A stretch of DNA of 64,000 nucleotides from Alphaproteobacteria bacterium 32-64-14 (GTDB taxonomy: Bacteria > Pseudomonadota > Alphaproteobacteria > Caulobacterales > Hyphomonadaceae): the NCBI GenBank assembly GCA_002280725.1, contig NCEM01000009.1:26863-90862 (forward strand), in the 5' to 3' direction. How positions within the stretch are numbered: the stretch's first letter is position 1; the number at the start of each line of letters is the position of its first letter. The notes below the pieces were generated by a model. It saw only the letters and a program-made list of their open reading frames with translations. It did not search any database and had not been told where the DNA came from. The translations under genes were made by a program, and so were the position numbers. Positions 54,084 through 62,804 of this stretch are shown here, in pieces.

Positions 54084-54728
54084 TTGGCGCAGCGCGGACG
54101 GTTCATCACGCTTGAAGGAGGCGAGGGCGTCGGGAAATCCACTCTGACTGGCGCTGTCGTTGCGAGCCTGTCCGCGCGTGGAATCGAAGTGATCCGCACC
54201 CGCGAGCCCGGCGGCACGCCCGGCGCCGAGGCGATCCGCAGCCTGATCCTCAAACCGCCCGCCGAAATTGGCGCGTGGCAGGCGCTGGCCGAAACACTTC
54301 TGTTCTACGCCGCGCGCCGCGACCATCTCGACAAGCTGATCCGCCCGTCGCTGGAGCGCGGCGCCTGGGTCGTGTGTGACCGTTTCTCCGATTCAACGCG
54401 CGCCTACCAGGCAGCGGCCGGCGGCGTGTCGTCAGCCGATGTCGAGGCGATCGACCGCATCTGCGTTGGCGACACGGTGCCAGATCTCACGCTGGTGCTC
54501 GACCTTTCCATCGGGATTGCACGCAAGCGGTTGACGGCGCGAGCCGGTGAAGCCGATGCGATTGAATCGCGCAGGCTCAACTATCACCAGGCCGTTCATC
54601 GCGGCTTTCTCGAGATTGCGCGGGCGAACCCGCAGCGCTGTGTTGTGCTTGATGCCTCCATGGATGCAGCGAAGCTGGCCGCTGCCGCGATGGTTGCAAT
54701 AGATGGCCGCCTTGGCGGAGGCCGCTGA
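54084..54728 (+). CDS. tmk: thymidylate kinase
   Basis: This 214-residue kinase phosphorylates dTMP to dTDP. The P-loop is EGGEGVGKSTL at about residues 11-21, the DRX-type motif is VVCDRFSDSTRAYQ, and TREPGGTPGAEAIR is the dTMP-binding segment. The start is a TTG three bases after the dacA stop; no ATG lies before the P-loop. Its stop overlaps the holB start, and tmk-holB-tatD is a common bacterial order. Confidence 0.95.
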   Translation: MAQRGRFITLEGGEGVGKSTLTGAVVASLSARGIEVIRTREPGGTPGAEAIRSLILKPPAEIGAWQALAETLLFYAARRDHLDKLIRPSLERGAWVVCDRFSDSTRAYQAAAGGVSSADVEAIDRICVGDTVPDLTLVLDLSIGIARKRLTARAGEADAIESRRLNYHQAVHRGFLEIARANPQRCVVLDASMDAAKLAAAAMVAIDGRLGGGR

Positions 54729-55699
54729 TGCAGGTCGATCCGTCCGAGCTTGGCGCCGTCATCGGACACGAGGCGGCGAAGCGCGAATTTCTTGAAGGCG
54801 CGGCGTCGGGACGGTTGCATCATGGCTGGTTGCTGCGTGGTCCGCGCGGCATCGGCAAGTCGCGGCTGGCGCTGCAGTTCGCGATGCACCTGCTGGGCTC
54901 GGGCGATGGCTCGTTCTCAGCGAACGAAAACTTCGCTGTCGGCAAGCTGATTGTGGCAGGCAGCCATCCGGATCTGCGCATCATTCGCCGGCCTGTGGAT
55001 GACGCGGGCAAGCAGAAGGCGGAAATTCCCGTCGACAGTGTTCGTCAGCTCTCCGAGTTCTTCTCACTAAAACCGGCCATGGGCGGCTGGCGTGTTGCGA
55101 TCATCGATGCGCTGGACGAGCTCAACCGCTTCGGCTCCAACGCCATCCTGAAGACGCTTGAGGAGCCGCCGGCGCGCGCTGTGCTGTTCCTGATCTCGCA
55201 TGGCGAGCAGTTGCTGCTGCCGACAATCCGCAGCCGTTGTCACGAGGTGCGGCTTGTCGCGCTCAGCGAAACCGAGACGATGTCGGCGCTGGTGCAGTCG
55301 GGCCGCTCGACTGGCGAAGCGGAAAAGATGGCGCGGCTTGCGCCGGGCCGTCCAGGCCGCGCGGTTCAGCTCGAAGGCGATGATACGCTGTCGGCCGCGA
55401 GTGCGGCTGTGGATGCGCTGCGCGGACTTGGTTCGGACGGGCGCGCATTTCACGTCGCGTTGATGCAGGCCGGCAAGAGTGATGCGGCGCTATCCGCCGC
55501 GCTCGAGTCGATTCGCAACGGCCTGCAGGTGCGCGCCCGGCGCGAGCTTGATCCGGTGATGGCTGGCGGCTGGGCGGATGCGGCGCTGCAACTGATGCGA
55601 GTGGAAGCCGAAGCGCGCGGGCTCAATCAGGACCGTGCGCAGACCGTGGCGGCGGCGCTCGCGATCGCTGCGCCGCTGGTGCAGTCCGGCGGAGGTTGA
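54728..55699 (+). CDS. holB: DNA polymerase III delta' subunit
   Basis: This 323-residue clamp-loader subunit has an AAA+ fold. GHEAAKREFLEGAASGRLHHGWLLRGPRGIGKSRLALQ contains the Walker A (visible core GPRGIGKSRLA). The sequence ALDELNRFGSNAILKTLEEPPARAVLFLISH is the HolB hallmark with the sensor 1 region (core NAILKTLEEPPARAVL). It starts in overlap with tmk (TGATG), and tatD starts five bases after its stop. Confidence 0.93.
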   Translation: MQVDPSELGAVIGHEAAKREFLEGAASGRLHHGWLLRGPRGIGKSRLALQFAMHLLGSGDGSFSANENFAVGKLIVAGSHPDLRIIRRPVDDAGKQKAEIPVDSVRQLSEFFSLKPAMGGWRVAIIDALDELNRFGSNAILKTLEEPPARAVLFLISHGEQLLLPTIRSRCHEVRLVALSETETMSALVQSGRSTGEAEKMARLAPGRPGRAVQLEGDDTLSAASAAVDALRGLGSDGRAFHVALMQAGKSDAALSAALESIRNGLQVRARRELDPVMAGGWADAALQLMRVEAEARGLNQDRAQTVAAALAIAAPLVQSGGG

Positions 55700-55704
55700 C
55701 CGCC

Positions 55705-56478
55705 ATGCTGTTTGATACGCACGTCAACCTCCACGCCGAGCAGTTTGCATCCGAAGTCGAAGACGTGCTGGCGCGTGCGCGGTTAGCCGGCGTCACGCGG
55801 TTCGTCTCGATCTGCGACCGGCTTGACCGCTATCCCGCCGTGAAAGCCATCGCGTCCGCCAACGCTGACATCTGGTGCAGCGTCGGCGTGCATCCGCACT
55901 ACGCGAAGGACTTCTGGACGCTGGAGGCCGAGACGCTGGTGCGCGAGGCGGCTGATCCTAAAGTCTGCGCGATTGGCGAGACCGGTCTCGACCAGCACTA
56001 CGGCTACAGCGACATCTTTCTGCAGGAGCGCTCGTTCGTCGAGCACATCCACGCAGCGCGCGAGACCGGCCTGCCGCTGGTCGTGCACACGCGCGAGGCC
56101 GACGATCTCACGGGTGACATTCTGGAGCGCGAGTACAAGCACGGCGCGTTCGCGATCCTGATGCACTGCTACACCGGTGGCGCACGTCTGGCGGCGCGCG
56201 CGCTCGATCTCGATGCGCGCTTTTCGGTGTCTGGCATCCTGTCGTTCAAGAGCGCGAAGGATGTCCGCGAAGTCATGGGCGCGGTTCCGCTGGAGCGGAT
56301 CATCCTGGAAACCGACTGCCCATACCTCGCGCCGATGCCGCATCGCGGACGGCGCAACGAGCCCGCCTTCCTGGTGGACGTGTGTCGCGCCTTCGCCGAA
56401 CATCGCCGCATGACGTTCGATGAAGCCGCAAAGCTGACGACGCAGAACGCGCTCGACCTGTTCAGGCGGGTGCGTTGA
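55705..56478 (+). CDS. TatD-family metal-dependent hydrolase
   Basis: This 257-residue TIM-barrel hydrolase of the TatD/YcfH family is a probable 3'-5' DNase. The N-terminal metal motif reads FDTHVNLH where most members have DxHxH. Other ligands are present: GETGLD (E), LVVHTREA (H), MHCYTGG (H) and ILETDCPYLAPMPHRGRRNEP (D). It follows holB as in many bacteria (yabD/ycfH position). The start ATG at 55705 is preceded by ggagg. It overlaps the next gene (TGATG). Confidence 0.92.
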   Translation: MLFDTHVNLHAEQFASEVEDVLARARLAGVTRFVSICDRLDRYPAVKAIASANADIWCSVGVHPHYAKDFWTLEAETLVREAADPKVCAIGETGLDQHYGYSDIFLQERSFVEHIHAARETGLPLVVHTREADDLTGDILEREYKHGAFAILMHCYTGGARLAARALDLDARFSVSGILSFKSAKDVREVMGAVPLERIILETDCPYLAPMPHRGRRNEPAFLVDVCRAFAEHRRMTFDEAAKLTTQNALDLFRRVR

Positions 56479-57296
56479 TGGCCGGGGGCAGGTTGCAGGT
56501 CCGGATTCTCGGCTGCGGGTCCTCGGGCGGCGTTCCGCGCATCGGCAATGACTGGGGCGTCTGCGACCCGTCCGAACCCCGCAATCGCCGGTCGCGCTGT
56601 TCGATCCTGCTGCGCTGGGCCGAGCCAGGCGCCGCCCAGCCGACAACGGTGCTTGTGGATACTTCGCCGGACATGCGCGACCAGCTTTTGGCCGCCAATG
56701 TCACCAGGCTCGACGCCGTGCTGATGACGCACGAACACGCCGACCAGTGCCACGGCATCGACGACCTGCGGGCGCTGGTCCTGATGGCCCGGAAGCGCAT
56801 CCCGGTCCACATGGACAAGCCGACCGCCGACATCATCGGGCGCCGCTTTGCCTACTGCTTCGAGGGCGCGGGTTCGTACCCAGCCATCCTCGACCTTCAC
56901 GTCGATCTGGAGCCCGGCAGGGCGATCGAGGTGGCGGGGGCAGGTGGTCCCATGCCGGTTGTCCCGCTCAGGCAAGATCACGGCTCGACGCCGTCGCTTG
57001 GCTTCCGGATCGGGAGCTTCGGCTACTGCAACGATGTGGTCCGGCTGCCGGAAGAGACGCTGGCCCATCTTGGCGGGCTGCACACGCTGGTAGTCGATGC
57101 GCTGCGCTACAAGCCGCATCCGACGCATGCGTCCGTCGCTGAAGCGCTCGCCTGGATCGCGCGCCTGAAGCCGCGCCGGGCCATCCTGACGAACCTGCAT
57201 GTCGATCTGGATTATCGGACGCTCAAGGCGGAGCTGCCGGAGGGCGTCGAGCCCGCCTTCGACGGCATGGAGCTGGAAATCACGCAAAATGGCTGA
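56478..57296 (+). CDS. MBL-fold metallo-hydrolase (PhnP-like)
   Basis: This 272-residue metallo-beta-lactamase-fold protein resembles PhnP phosphodiesterase. It opens with VRILGCGSSGGVPRIGNDWG, carries the metal motif LMTHEHADQCHGIDDLRAL (HxHxDQ form), and later VVPLRQDHGSTPSLGFRIG and a C-terminal TNLHVDLDY. No phn genes lie nearby, so the substrate is probably a cyclic phosphodiester but not tied to phosphonates. It is coupled to tatD by a one-base overlap, an order seen in other alphaproteobacteria. Confidence 0.88.
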   Translation: MAGGRLQVRILGCGSSGGVPRIGNDWGVCDPSEPRNRRSRCSILLRWAEPGAAQPTTVLVDTSPDMRDQLLAANVTRLDAVLMTHEHADQCHGIDDLRALVLMARKRIPVHMDKPTADIIGRRFAYCFEGAGSYPAILDLHVDLEPGRAIEVAGAGGPMPVVPLRQDHGSTPSLGFRIGSFGYCNDVVRLPEETLAHLGGLHTLVVDALRYKPHPTHASVAEALAWIARLKPRRAILTNLHVDLDYRTLKAELPEGVEPAFDGMELEITQNG

Positions 57297-57361
57297 TTTT
57301 GCTGCATTCCAAATTGCCCATAATGTTGATTATGCGACTTGTGTATATGGGGAGCGAGGCG

Positions 57362-58255
57362 ATGGCTGATCCAGCCGCCGGCAGGCAGGCGGGCGGCGAC
57401 GCCGCCAACGAGGGGGGCCGTGCCCTCCCCTCTACAGGGGACGCATGGCGCGATCTGGTGACGTTAATGGCCAGGCTGCGGACGCCCGGCACGGGATGCC
57501 CGTGGGATATCGAGCAGACGTTCGCGACCATCGCGCCGTACACGATCGAGGAAGCCTACGAGGTCGCCGACGCGATCGAGCGTGGCGACATGGGTGAGCT
57601 CAAGGGCGAGCTGGGCGACTTGCTGTTCCAGTCAGTGTTCCACGCGCGCATGGCGGAGGAAGCTGGAGCCTTCACCATCGATGACGTGGTCCGGGGCTTA
57701 GTCGACAAGATGGTCGACCGGCACCCGCACGTGTTTGGCACGGCCGCCATTGACAGCGCCGAAGCCCAGACCGGGGCCTGGGAGGTCATGAAAGCGGCCG
57801 AGCGTGCGAAGAAGGCCAAGGACGGCCCGGTCAGCGCCGTGGATGGTGTGGCGCTGGGATTGCCGGCCCTGATGCGCGCCGAGAAGCTGACCAAGCGCGC
57901 CGGGCGGGTTGGCTTCGACTGGCCCGGTCCTGAGCCGGTGCTGGACAAGCTGCACGAGGAGATCGGAGAGCTGCGGCAGGCGATCGGGGCGCCTGTGGTC
58001 GATCAGGCGCACGTCGCCGAGGAGTTGGGCGACATCCTGTTTGTTGTCGCCAACCTCTGCCGCAAGCTCAGCGTCGATCCGGAAGTTGCACTTCGCAATG
58101 CGAACGCAAAGTTTGTGAAACGCTTTCATGGTATGGAGTCGCTTGCCCGGGACAAGGGCATCGACTTCGCGAGCCTGTCTCTCGACGAGCAGGAAGCCCT
58201 CTGGGTCGCCGTGAAGATCGAGGAGCGCCGCCGCAAAGCGACAGGCGCGGACTGA
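57362..58255 (+). CDS. mazG: nucleoside triphosphate pyrophosphohydrolase MazG
   Basis: This 297-residue protein carries two all-alpha MazG domains. The first has CPWDIEQTFATIAPYTIEEAYEV and ELKGELGDLLFQ; the second has EEIGELRQAI and VAEELGDILFVVANLCRKL, each giving the EExxE...ExxD magnesium site. It removes aberrant NTPs to monophosphates. The ATG at 57362 follows ggagcgagg; the open frame upstream to 57299 lies in AT-richer sequence and does not look conserved. Confidence 0.94.
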   Translation: MADPAAGRQAGGDAANEGGRALPSTGDAWRDLVTLMARLRTPGTGCPWDIEQTFATIAPYTIEEAYEVADAIERGDMGELKGELGDLLFQSVFHARMAEEAGAFTIDDVVRGLVDKMVDRHPHVFGTAAIDSAEAQTGAWEVMKAAERAKKAKDGPVSAVDGVALGLPALMRAEKLTKRAGRVGFDWPGPEPVLDKLHEEIGELRQAIGAPVVDQAHVAEELGDILFVVANLCRKLSVDPEVALRNANAKFVKRFHGMESLARDKGIDFASLSLDEQEALWVAVKIEERRRKATGAD

Positions 58256-58274
58256 TCCGCACCGTCAACCTTCC

Positions 58275-59036
58275 CTAGCCCGCGCCGAGCGCCTTGCTGC
58301 GAACGCGCGGGTCGCCTGTCGCTGGATCGATCTGCGTCTCATGCGCCAGCCGCGGGCCCGGAACCGGGACGCGCAAGGCCGCCGGCATTTCGCGGCGTTC
58401 TGCATAGCGCGTGCGGATATCGATCTGGCGGTGCGCCAGCTCAAGATCGTCGCGCGTGTCGACGTCAAGGAGCAGTGGCGCCGGCCCCGAGAATGCCACG
58501 ACGCGCAGGCTGTTGGATTTCAGCAAGGCCTTCGCGCCATCGTCGCCATCGAGCGCGGCGAGCTGTTCGAAGCACGCGGGGCCAAAGATGGTCGGCGGAT
58601 GCGGACGATCGGGGCCGCCAGCGTGGACGATGTCGGCATCGCCATTGGCCCGCCGCGCCGCAATCGCTTCGAGCAGCCATGGCTCGATGAAGGGCATGTC
58701 ACCCATGCAGACCATGATCTGATCTGGCTTGAACTGCAGCGCGATCTGCGCGCCGAGCGCGATGGAATGGCCGAGGCCCTGCTTCGGCTTCTTGTTCACG
58801 GCAATGACGAAACGATCGATCAGCTGCTCGCCAATCGCGGGGCTGCCGGATGGGCACACGGCGACGCGCGTGAGCGGATTGAGGGTCGCAATGGCGCGCG
58901 CCGCGTGTTCGACCAGCGGCCTACCGGCAAGGTTCGCCGTCAGCTTGTCGCGCCGGCCGAAGCGGCGCGAAAGGCCCGATGCCACAAGGATTATAGCGGT
59001 TCGGCTCATCATGCTTGTCATTGCGGCGCTGGTCAT
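58275..59036 (-). CDS. MocA-like molybdenum cofactor nucleotidyltransferase
   Basis: This 253-residue NTP-transferase (MobA-like fold) has the nucleotide motif VASGLSRRFGRRDKL, MVCMGDMPFI for metal binding and PTIFGPACFEQLAALDGDDGAKALL, typical of MocA/YgfJ-type cytidylyltransferases, which form the dinucleotide form of the cofactor for xanthine-dehydrogenase-like enzymes. The tail after residue 215 is a Pro/Arg-rich extension. The ATG at 59036 overlaps the xdhC-like stop (ATGA), tying the two functionally. Confidence 0.82.
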   Translation of the reverse strand: MTSAAMTSMMSRTAIILVASGLSRRFGRRDKLTANLAGRPLVEHAARAIATLNPLTRVAVCPSGSPAIGEQLIDRFVIAVNKKPKQGLGHSIALGAQIALQFKPDQIMVCMGDMPFIEPWLLEAIAARRANGDADIVHAGGPDRPHPPTIFGPACFEQLAALDGDDGAKALLKSNSLRVVAFSGPAPLLLDVDTRDDLELAHRQIDIRTRYAERREMPAALRVPVPGPRLAHETQIDPATGDPRVRSKALGAG

Positions 59037-59995
59037 TGGACGCCCCGCCCTTCGATACGCAACTTCACAATTTCTGCCAGCGCCGACACGGCCAGCGAGC
59101 GCGGATCACGAGACGCGAACAACCCAATCGGCCCTTTGAGTCGCGCGATGTCGTCAGCGCCCGCGCCGAGTGCGCGCAGCGTATCGATACGCCGCTCATG
59201 CGTCTGACGCGAGCCAAGCGCGCCGACATAGAACGCAGGACTACGCAGCGCATCCAGCAACAACGGCGCTTCCCATTCGTGTTCGTGGAACAGGCACGCG
59301 ACCGCCGTGTCTGCATCGAGCGGAAGTTCAGGCGGCGCCGCCGGCACGGTCAGCGCGATCAGCTGATCCGCATACGGACGGCAGAAGTCGAGCGTCGCGG
59401 GCTCTTGGCTCGCGACGATCAATTCCACATCGGCAGTCTGGGCCAGCTGGCTCATCGCCACGATCTCCCATCCGCGCCCCGCCAGCACGAGTCTCAATTT
59501 CGGTTCAAACGTCCGGACGAATTCGCCGGGCTTCGCTTCAGACGACTCCCGCAACAGTCGCAGGCTCGAGCGCTTCGATTGAGGATCGAACGCCAGGGCA
59601 AAGCTACGGCGTTCACGCCCGAGCGCAATCGCGGCTTGCAGTATGTCCAGACTCACACCGGCATCGATATGAAGATCGATCCCGCCGCCGCACGGCAGGC
59701 GCACATCGAGATAAGGCGAGCCGCGCCCGTAACGAACGACGCGGTTCTCGCCCGCAGTCATTGCGATCTGCGCTTCTTCCGTCAGCGCCTGTTCCAGGCA
59801 ACCGCCCGATATGCTGCCGGCGAAGCGCTTGTCGCCGGCGACGGCCAGCTGGGCGCCAAGCGGACGTGAGAATGGGCCGTCCAGGCTCACAATGGTGATC
59901 AGCGCCGCCGGCCTGCCCGCCGCCAGCTCGGCAGCTGCAAACGCCAGTACGTCGAGATCGCCGGTGAGGCCCGGAGGGCGGTTGGCAGGTGTCAT
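59033..59995 (-). CDS. XdhC-family molybdoenzyme maturation protein
   Basis: This 320-residue protein has an N-terminal XdhC/CoxI domain (SRPLGAQLAVAGDKRFAGSISGGCLEQAL; conserved GSISGGCLE) and a C-terminal Rossmann-like XdhC domain (RLVLAGRGWEIVAMSQLAQ, FYVGALGSRQTHERR, PIGLFASRDP). XdhC binds the Mo cofactor and helps insert the sulfurated form into xanthine-dehydrogenase-type enzymes. The start is set at the ATG at 59995; an ATG at 60034 is also open. The partner cytidylyltransferase follows. No molybdo-enzyme gene is in the window. Confidence 0.86.
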   Translation of the reverse strand: MTPANRPPGLTGDLDVLAFAAAELAAGRPAALITIVSLDGPFSRPLGAQLAVAGDKRFAGSISGGCLEQALTEEAQIAMTAGENRVVRYGRGSPYLDVRLPCGGGIDLHIDAGVSLDILQAAIALGRERRSFALAFDPQSKRSSLRLLRESSEAKPGEFVRTFEPKLRLVLAGRGWEIVAMSQLAQTADVELIVASQEPATLDFCRPYADQLIALTVPAAPPELPLDADTAVACLFHEHEWEAPLLLDALRSPAFYVGALGSRQTHERRIDTLRALGAGADDIARLKGPIGLFASRDPRSLAVSALAEIVKLRIEGRGVQ

Positions 59996-60358
59996 CGTGC
60001 GGGGACCGTCAGCGGGACACCTGCGGCGGCGCATCGCGCCGCGGCTCTGTCCTTCAAGAAACTACGCTCACTCACGCCCGATCTCCGGCGGACGGGCCAG
60101 GTTGGTCTTTCGCCTGCTGATGCCGCCGAACGCGACGCCGCAGGGTTTCCCGGCCCCCGCTGAACCAGCCCGCGCCTCCCCGTGCCATTCGGTCTGGATT
60201 ACAGGTCTGAGTCGTAACGGGGGCGGCTGGGATGGTCAACGCAGGCTCGGCATTCCCCTTGATTTCAGGCCGGAATGAATTGCCCGAACGGCAGCCAATC
60301 GCGTACGGAATGAACGCGGGCCGATACCCGCCAAGGTTCGCTAGCTAAGGTTCCGACG
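59996..60358. promoter_or_regulatory. divergent intergenic region xdhC-like / enoyl-CoA hydratase
   Basis: This 363-base gap separates divergent genes and must carry both promoters. I see no gene, no long repeat and no clear sigma-70 boxes. A weak inverted motif, ggcattcc (60250-60257) and ggaatg (60277 onward), lies about 100 bases before the hydratase start and could be a regulator site. Confidence 0.35.
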
Positions 60359-61141
60359 ATGCAGTTTGCTGAAGGCAGGCTCCTGGCCGAGCAGGAAGGT
60401 CAGATCGGCTGGATCACGTTCAACCAGCCCGAGCGGCTGAACGCCGTCCGGCGGGACATGTGGGATGCCTTGCCGGCCGCAGTCTCCAGCCTGCTCGGCG
60501 CTGGCGTCCGGGTGCTGGTGCTCAAGGGCGCTGGCGACAAGGCCTTCATCTCCGGGGCCGATATCGCCGAGTTCGACGTGCAGCGGAACAACGCCGCCTC
60601 CAACCGGCCTTTCACGGCGGCCGTCAGCCGCGCGACCGCCTCGCTGATGGAAGCGCCGGTGCCGGTGATCGCCATGATCCGCGGCTTCTGCATTGGCGGC
60701 GGTGTGGTGATCGCCTCGGCGTGCGACATTCGGATCTGCACCGAGGGTGCGCGCTTTGGCGTGCCGGCAGGAAAGCTGGGGCTCGGCTATGAACTCGACA
60801 ATCTTTTCCGCCTTCAGTCGCTGGTCGGGCGCGGCCTTGCGCTGGAGATGCTGGCGACGGCACGCCATCTGACGGCGCAGGAGGCGGCGAACGCCGGGCT
60901 TGTGAACCGGGTGGTTGAGCCCGACAAGCTCGAGGACTCCGTCCGCGACATGATCAGCGCAATCGTCACCACCGCGCCGCTGACCTACGCAGCTGCCAAA
61001 CTCGCAAGCCGTGCAGCGTCTGATCCGTCCGTACGGGATGCCGCCCAGCAGGCCATCGATCGCTGTTTCGACAGCGCCGACTTCACAGAGGGGCGCGCAG
61101 CATTCCATGCTCGCCGCGTTGCCGCCTTCAAAGGCCAGTGA
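60359..61141 (+). CDS. enoyl-CoA hydratase/isomerase (crotonase fold)
   Basis: This 260-residue crotonase-family enzyme has the two oxyanion-hole segments KAFISGADIAEF and IRGFCIGGGVVIASACDIRI, followed by the GARFGVPAGKLGLGY stretch. The C-terminal HARRVAAFKGQ ending is typical of crotonases. It would act on an acyl-CoA made by the next gene's ligase. The exact reaction (hydratase, isomerase or hydrolase) is not fixed by sequence. The stop overlaps a GTG of the downstream gene. Confidence 0.87.
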   Translation: MQFAEGRLLAEQEGQIGWITFNQPERLNAVRRDMWDALPAAVSSLLGAGVRVLVLKGAGDKAFISGADIAEFDVQRNNAASNRPFTAAVSRATASLMEAPVPVIAMIRGFCIGGGVVIASACDIRICTEGARFGVPAGKLGLGYELDNLFRLQSLVGRGLALEMLATARHLTAQEAANAGLVNRVVEPDKLEDSVRDMISAIVTTAPLTYAAAKLASRAASDPSVRDAAQQAIDRCFDSADFTEGRAAFHARRVAAFKGQ

Positions 61142-61158
61142 GCAAGGCTGAAAGAGAC

Positions 61159-62709
61159 ATGACAAGCGCCGCCGAGCTTCTCACCCGCGACTTCGCCACC
61201 ATGCCGGACATGATCCGCGCACATGCCGTGGAGCGCCCGGGCCATCTGGGGATCATCGACGGCGATCGCCGTGTGACGTTCGCCGAGTTCGATCGCCTGA
61301 TCGATCGTGCGGCGGCGGCCATGCAGCGCGATGGCGTGATGAACCGGGGCGCAATCACCATGTGCGGCCCGTCGTCGATTGAATACGTCGTGGCCTATGT
61401 GGCTGCCCTGCGCATCGGGGCCGCCGCCTGCCCGCTTGCGCCATCCTCGACGGCCGAACAGCTCGCCGCGATGATGAGGGATTGTGGCGCGGCGATCCTG
61501 TTCCTCGACGATGCCGCCGCCGCCGCCACTGATGGCGTGGCCGAAAAACCTGCTGCGAAGCGCGTGGCGCTGGAAGGATCGGTCAATCCGTCCTTCGCTT
61601 CGTGGCTCGCTCCGGAAGACGCCAAGCCCACGCCGGTCGATATCGACCCGGAACAGCCGTTCAACATCATCTATTCGTCCGGCACGACCGGTACACCCAA
61701 GGGCATCGTCCAGCCGCATCGCATGCGCTGGGGCCACATCCGCCGCGCCGAAGGTCTGGGCTATGGGCCGGACTCTGTCACGTTGGTGTCCACACCGCTC
61801 TATTCCAACACCACGCTCGTCAGTCTCATCCCGGCGCTGGTGCGGGGCGGGACCGTTGTGTTGATGCGCAAGTTCGATGCGCGTGGTTTCCTGCAGCTGT
61901 CCCAGGCCAACCGCGCCACGCACGCCATGCTGGTTCCGGTCCAGTATCGCCGTCTGATGGACCTGCCCGATTTCGACAGTTTCGACTTGTCGTCCTTCCG
62001 CATGAAGACCTGCACGTCCGCGCCATTCGGGGCCGATCTCAAGGCCGATATCCTCAAGCGCTGGCCCGGCGGGCTGGTCGAGATCTACGGGATGACGGAA
62101 GGCGGCGGCTCCTGCCTGCTGCGCGCGCACGAGTTTCCCCACAAGCTGCATACGGTTGGCCAACCGGCCGCAGGCCACGACATCCGCATCATCGGTGAGG
62201 ATGGAGTCGAGCTCGCGCAAGGTGAAACCGGCGAGGTCGTCGGCCGCTCCATGTCGATCATGTCCGGTTATCACAACCAGCCGAAGAAGACCGCCGAGGC
62301 CGAGTGGTTCAGTCCGGTGGGCGAGCGGTTCATCCGCACGGGTGATGTTGGCCGGTTCGACGAGGATGGCTTCCTCGTTCTCGGTGACCGGAAGAAGGAC
62401 ATGATCATCACCGGCGGCTTCAACGTCTATCCCAGCGACCTCGAGGCGGAGTTGGCCAAGCATCCCGCCATCGCCGAGGCCGCCGTTGTCGGCATCCCGT
62501 CGCGCGAATGGGGCGAGACGCCAGCCGCCTTCATCGTCCTGCGCGAGGGCGCGGCGGCAGAAGCGGAGGATCTTCGCCAGTGGCTCAACAGCCGTGTCGG
62601 CAAGACCCAGCGGCTAAGCTATGCCCGTGTGGTCGATACCTTGCCCCGATCGTCAATCGGCAAGGTGCTGAAACGCCAGCTGCGTGACGAATTCAAGCCG
62701 GCCGCCTGA
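61159..62709 (+). CDS. acyl-CoA synthetase (AMP-forming)
   Basis: This 516-residue member of the acyl-adenylate family activates a carboxylic acid to its CoA thioester. The P-loop is YSSGTTGTPKG at about residue 172; then EIYGMTEGGG (A5), TGDVGRFDEDGF (A7 region), GGFNVYPSDLEAEL (A8) and PRSSIGKVLKR with the catalytic Lys (A10). A GTG at 61138 overlapping the previous stop would add seven residues; I prefer the ATG at 61159 after aaagaga. Aromatic or medium-chain substrates are possible. Confidence 0.9.
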   Translation: MTSAAELLTRDFATMPDMIRAHAVERPGHLGIIDGDRRVTFAEFDRLIDRAAAAMQRDGVMNRGAITMCGPSSIEYVVAYVAALRIGAAACPLAPSSTAEQLAAMMRDCGAAILFLDDAAAAATDGVAEKPAAKRVALEGSVNPSFASWLAPEDAKPTPVDIDPEQPFNIIYSSGTTGTPKGIVQPHRMRWGHIRRAEGLGYGPDSVTLVSTPLYSNTTLVSLIPALVRGGTVVLMRKFDARGFLQLSQANRATHAMLVPVQYRRLMDLPDFDSFDLSSFRMKTCTSAPFGADLKADILKRWPGGLVEIYGMTEGGGSCLLRAHEFPHKLHTVGQPAAGHDIRIIGEDGVELAQGETGEVVGRSMSIMSGYHNQPKKTAEAEWFSPVGERFIRTGDVGRFDEDGFLVLGDRKKDMIITGGFNVYPSDLEAELAKHPAIAEAAVVGIPSREWGETPAAFIVLREGAAAEAEDLRQWLNSRVGKTQRLSYARVVDTLPRSSIGKVLKRQLRDEFKPAA

Positions 62710-62804
62710 TCGCCCTGGGGTGGCATTGCATGGCCTTGCCGGCCCGACCTATCTTCACCGGAACAGACGCGGTGCCAGGCCGCCACAGGAAACGCTGAAG
62801 TCCA

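Noticed and set aside
57299..57361. N-terminal extension of mazG (MLHSKLPIMLIMRLVYMGSEA)
   Set aside because: The sequence is AT-rich, non-conserved in style, and a ribosome-binding site precedes the ATG at 57362.
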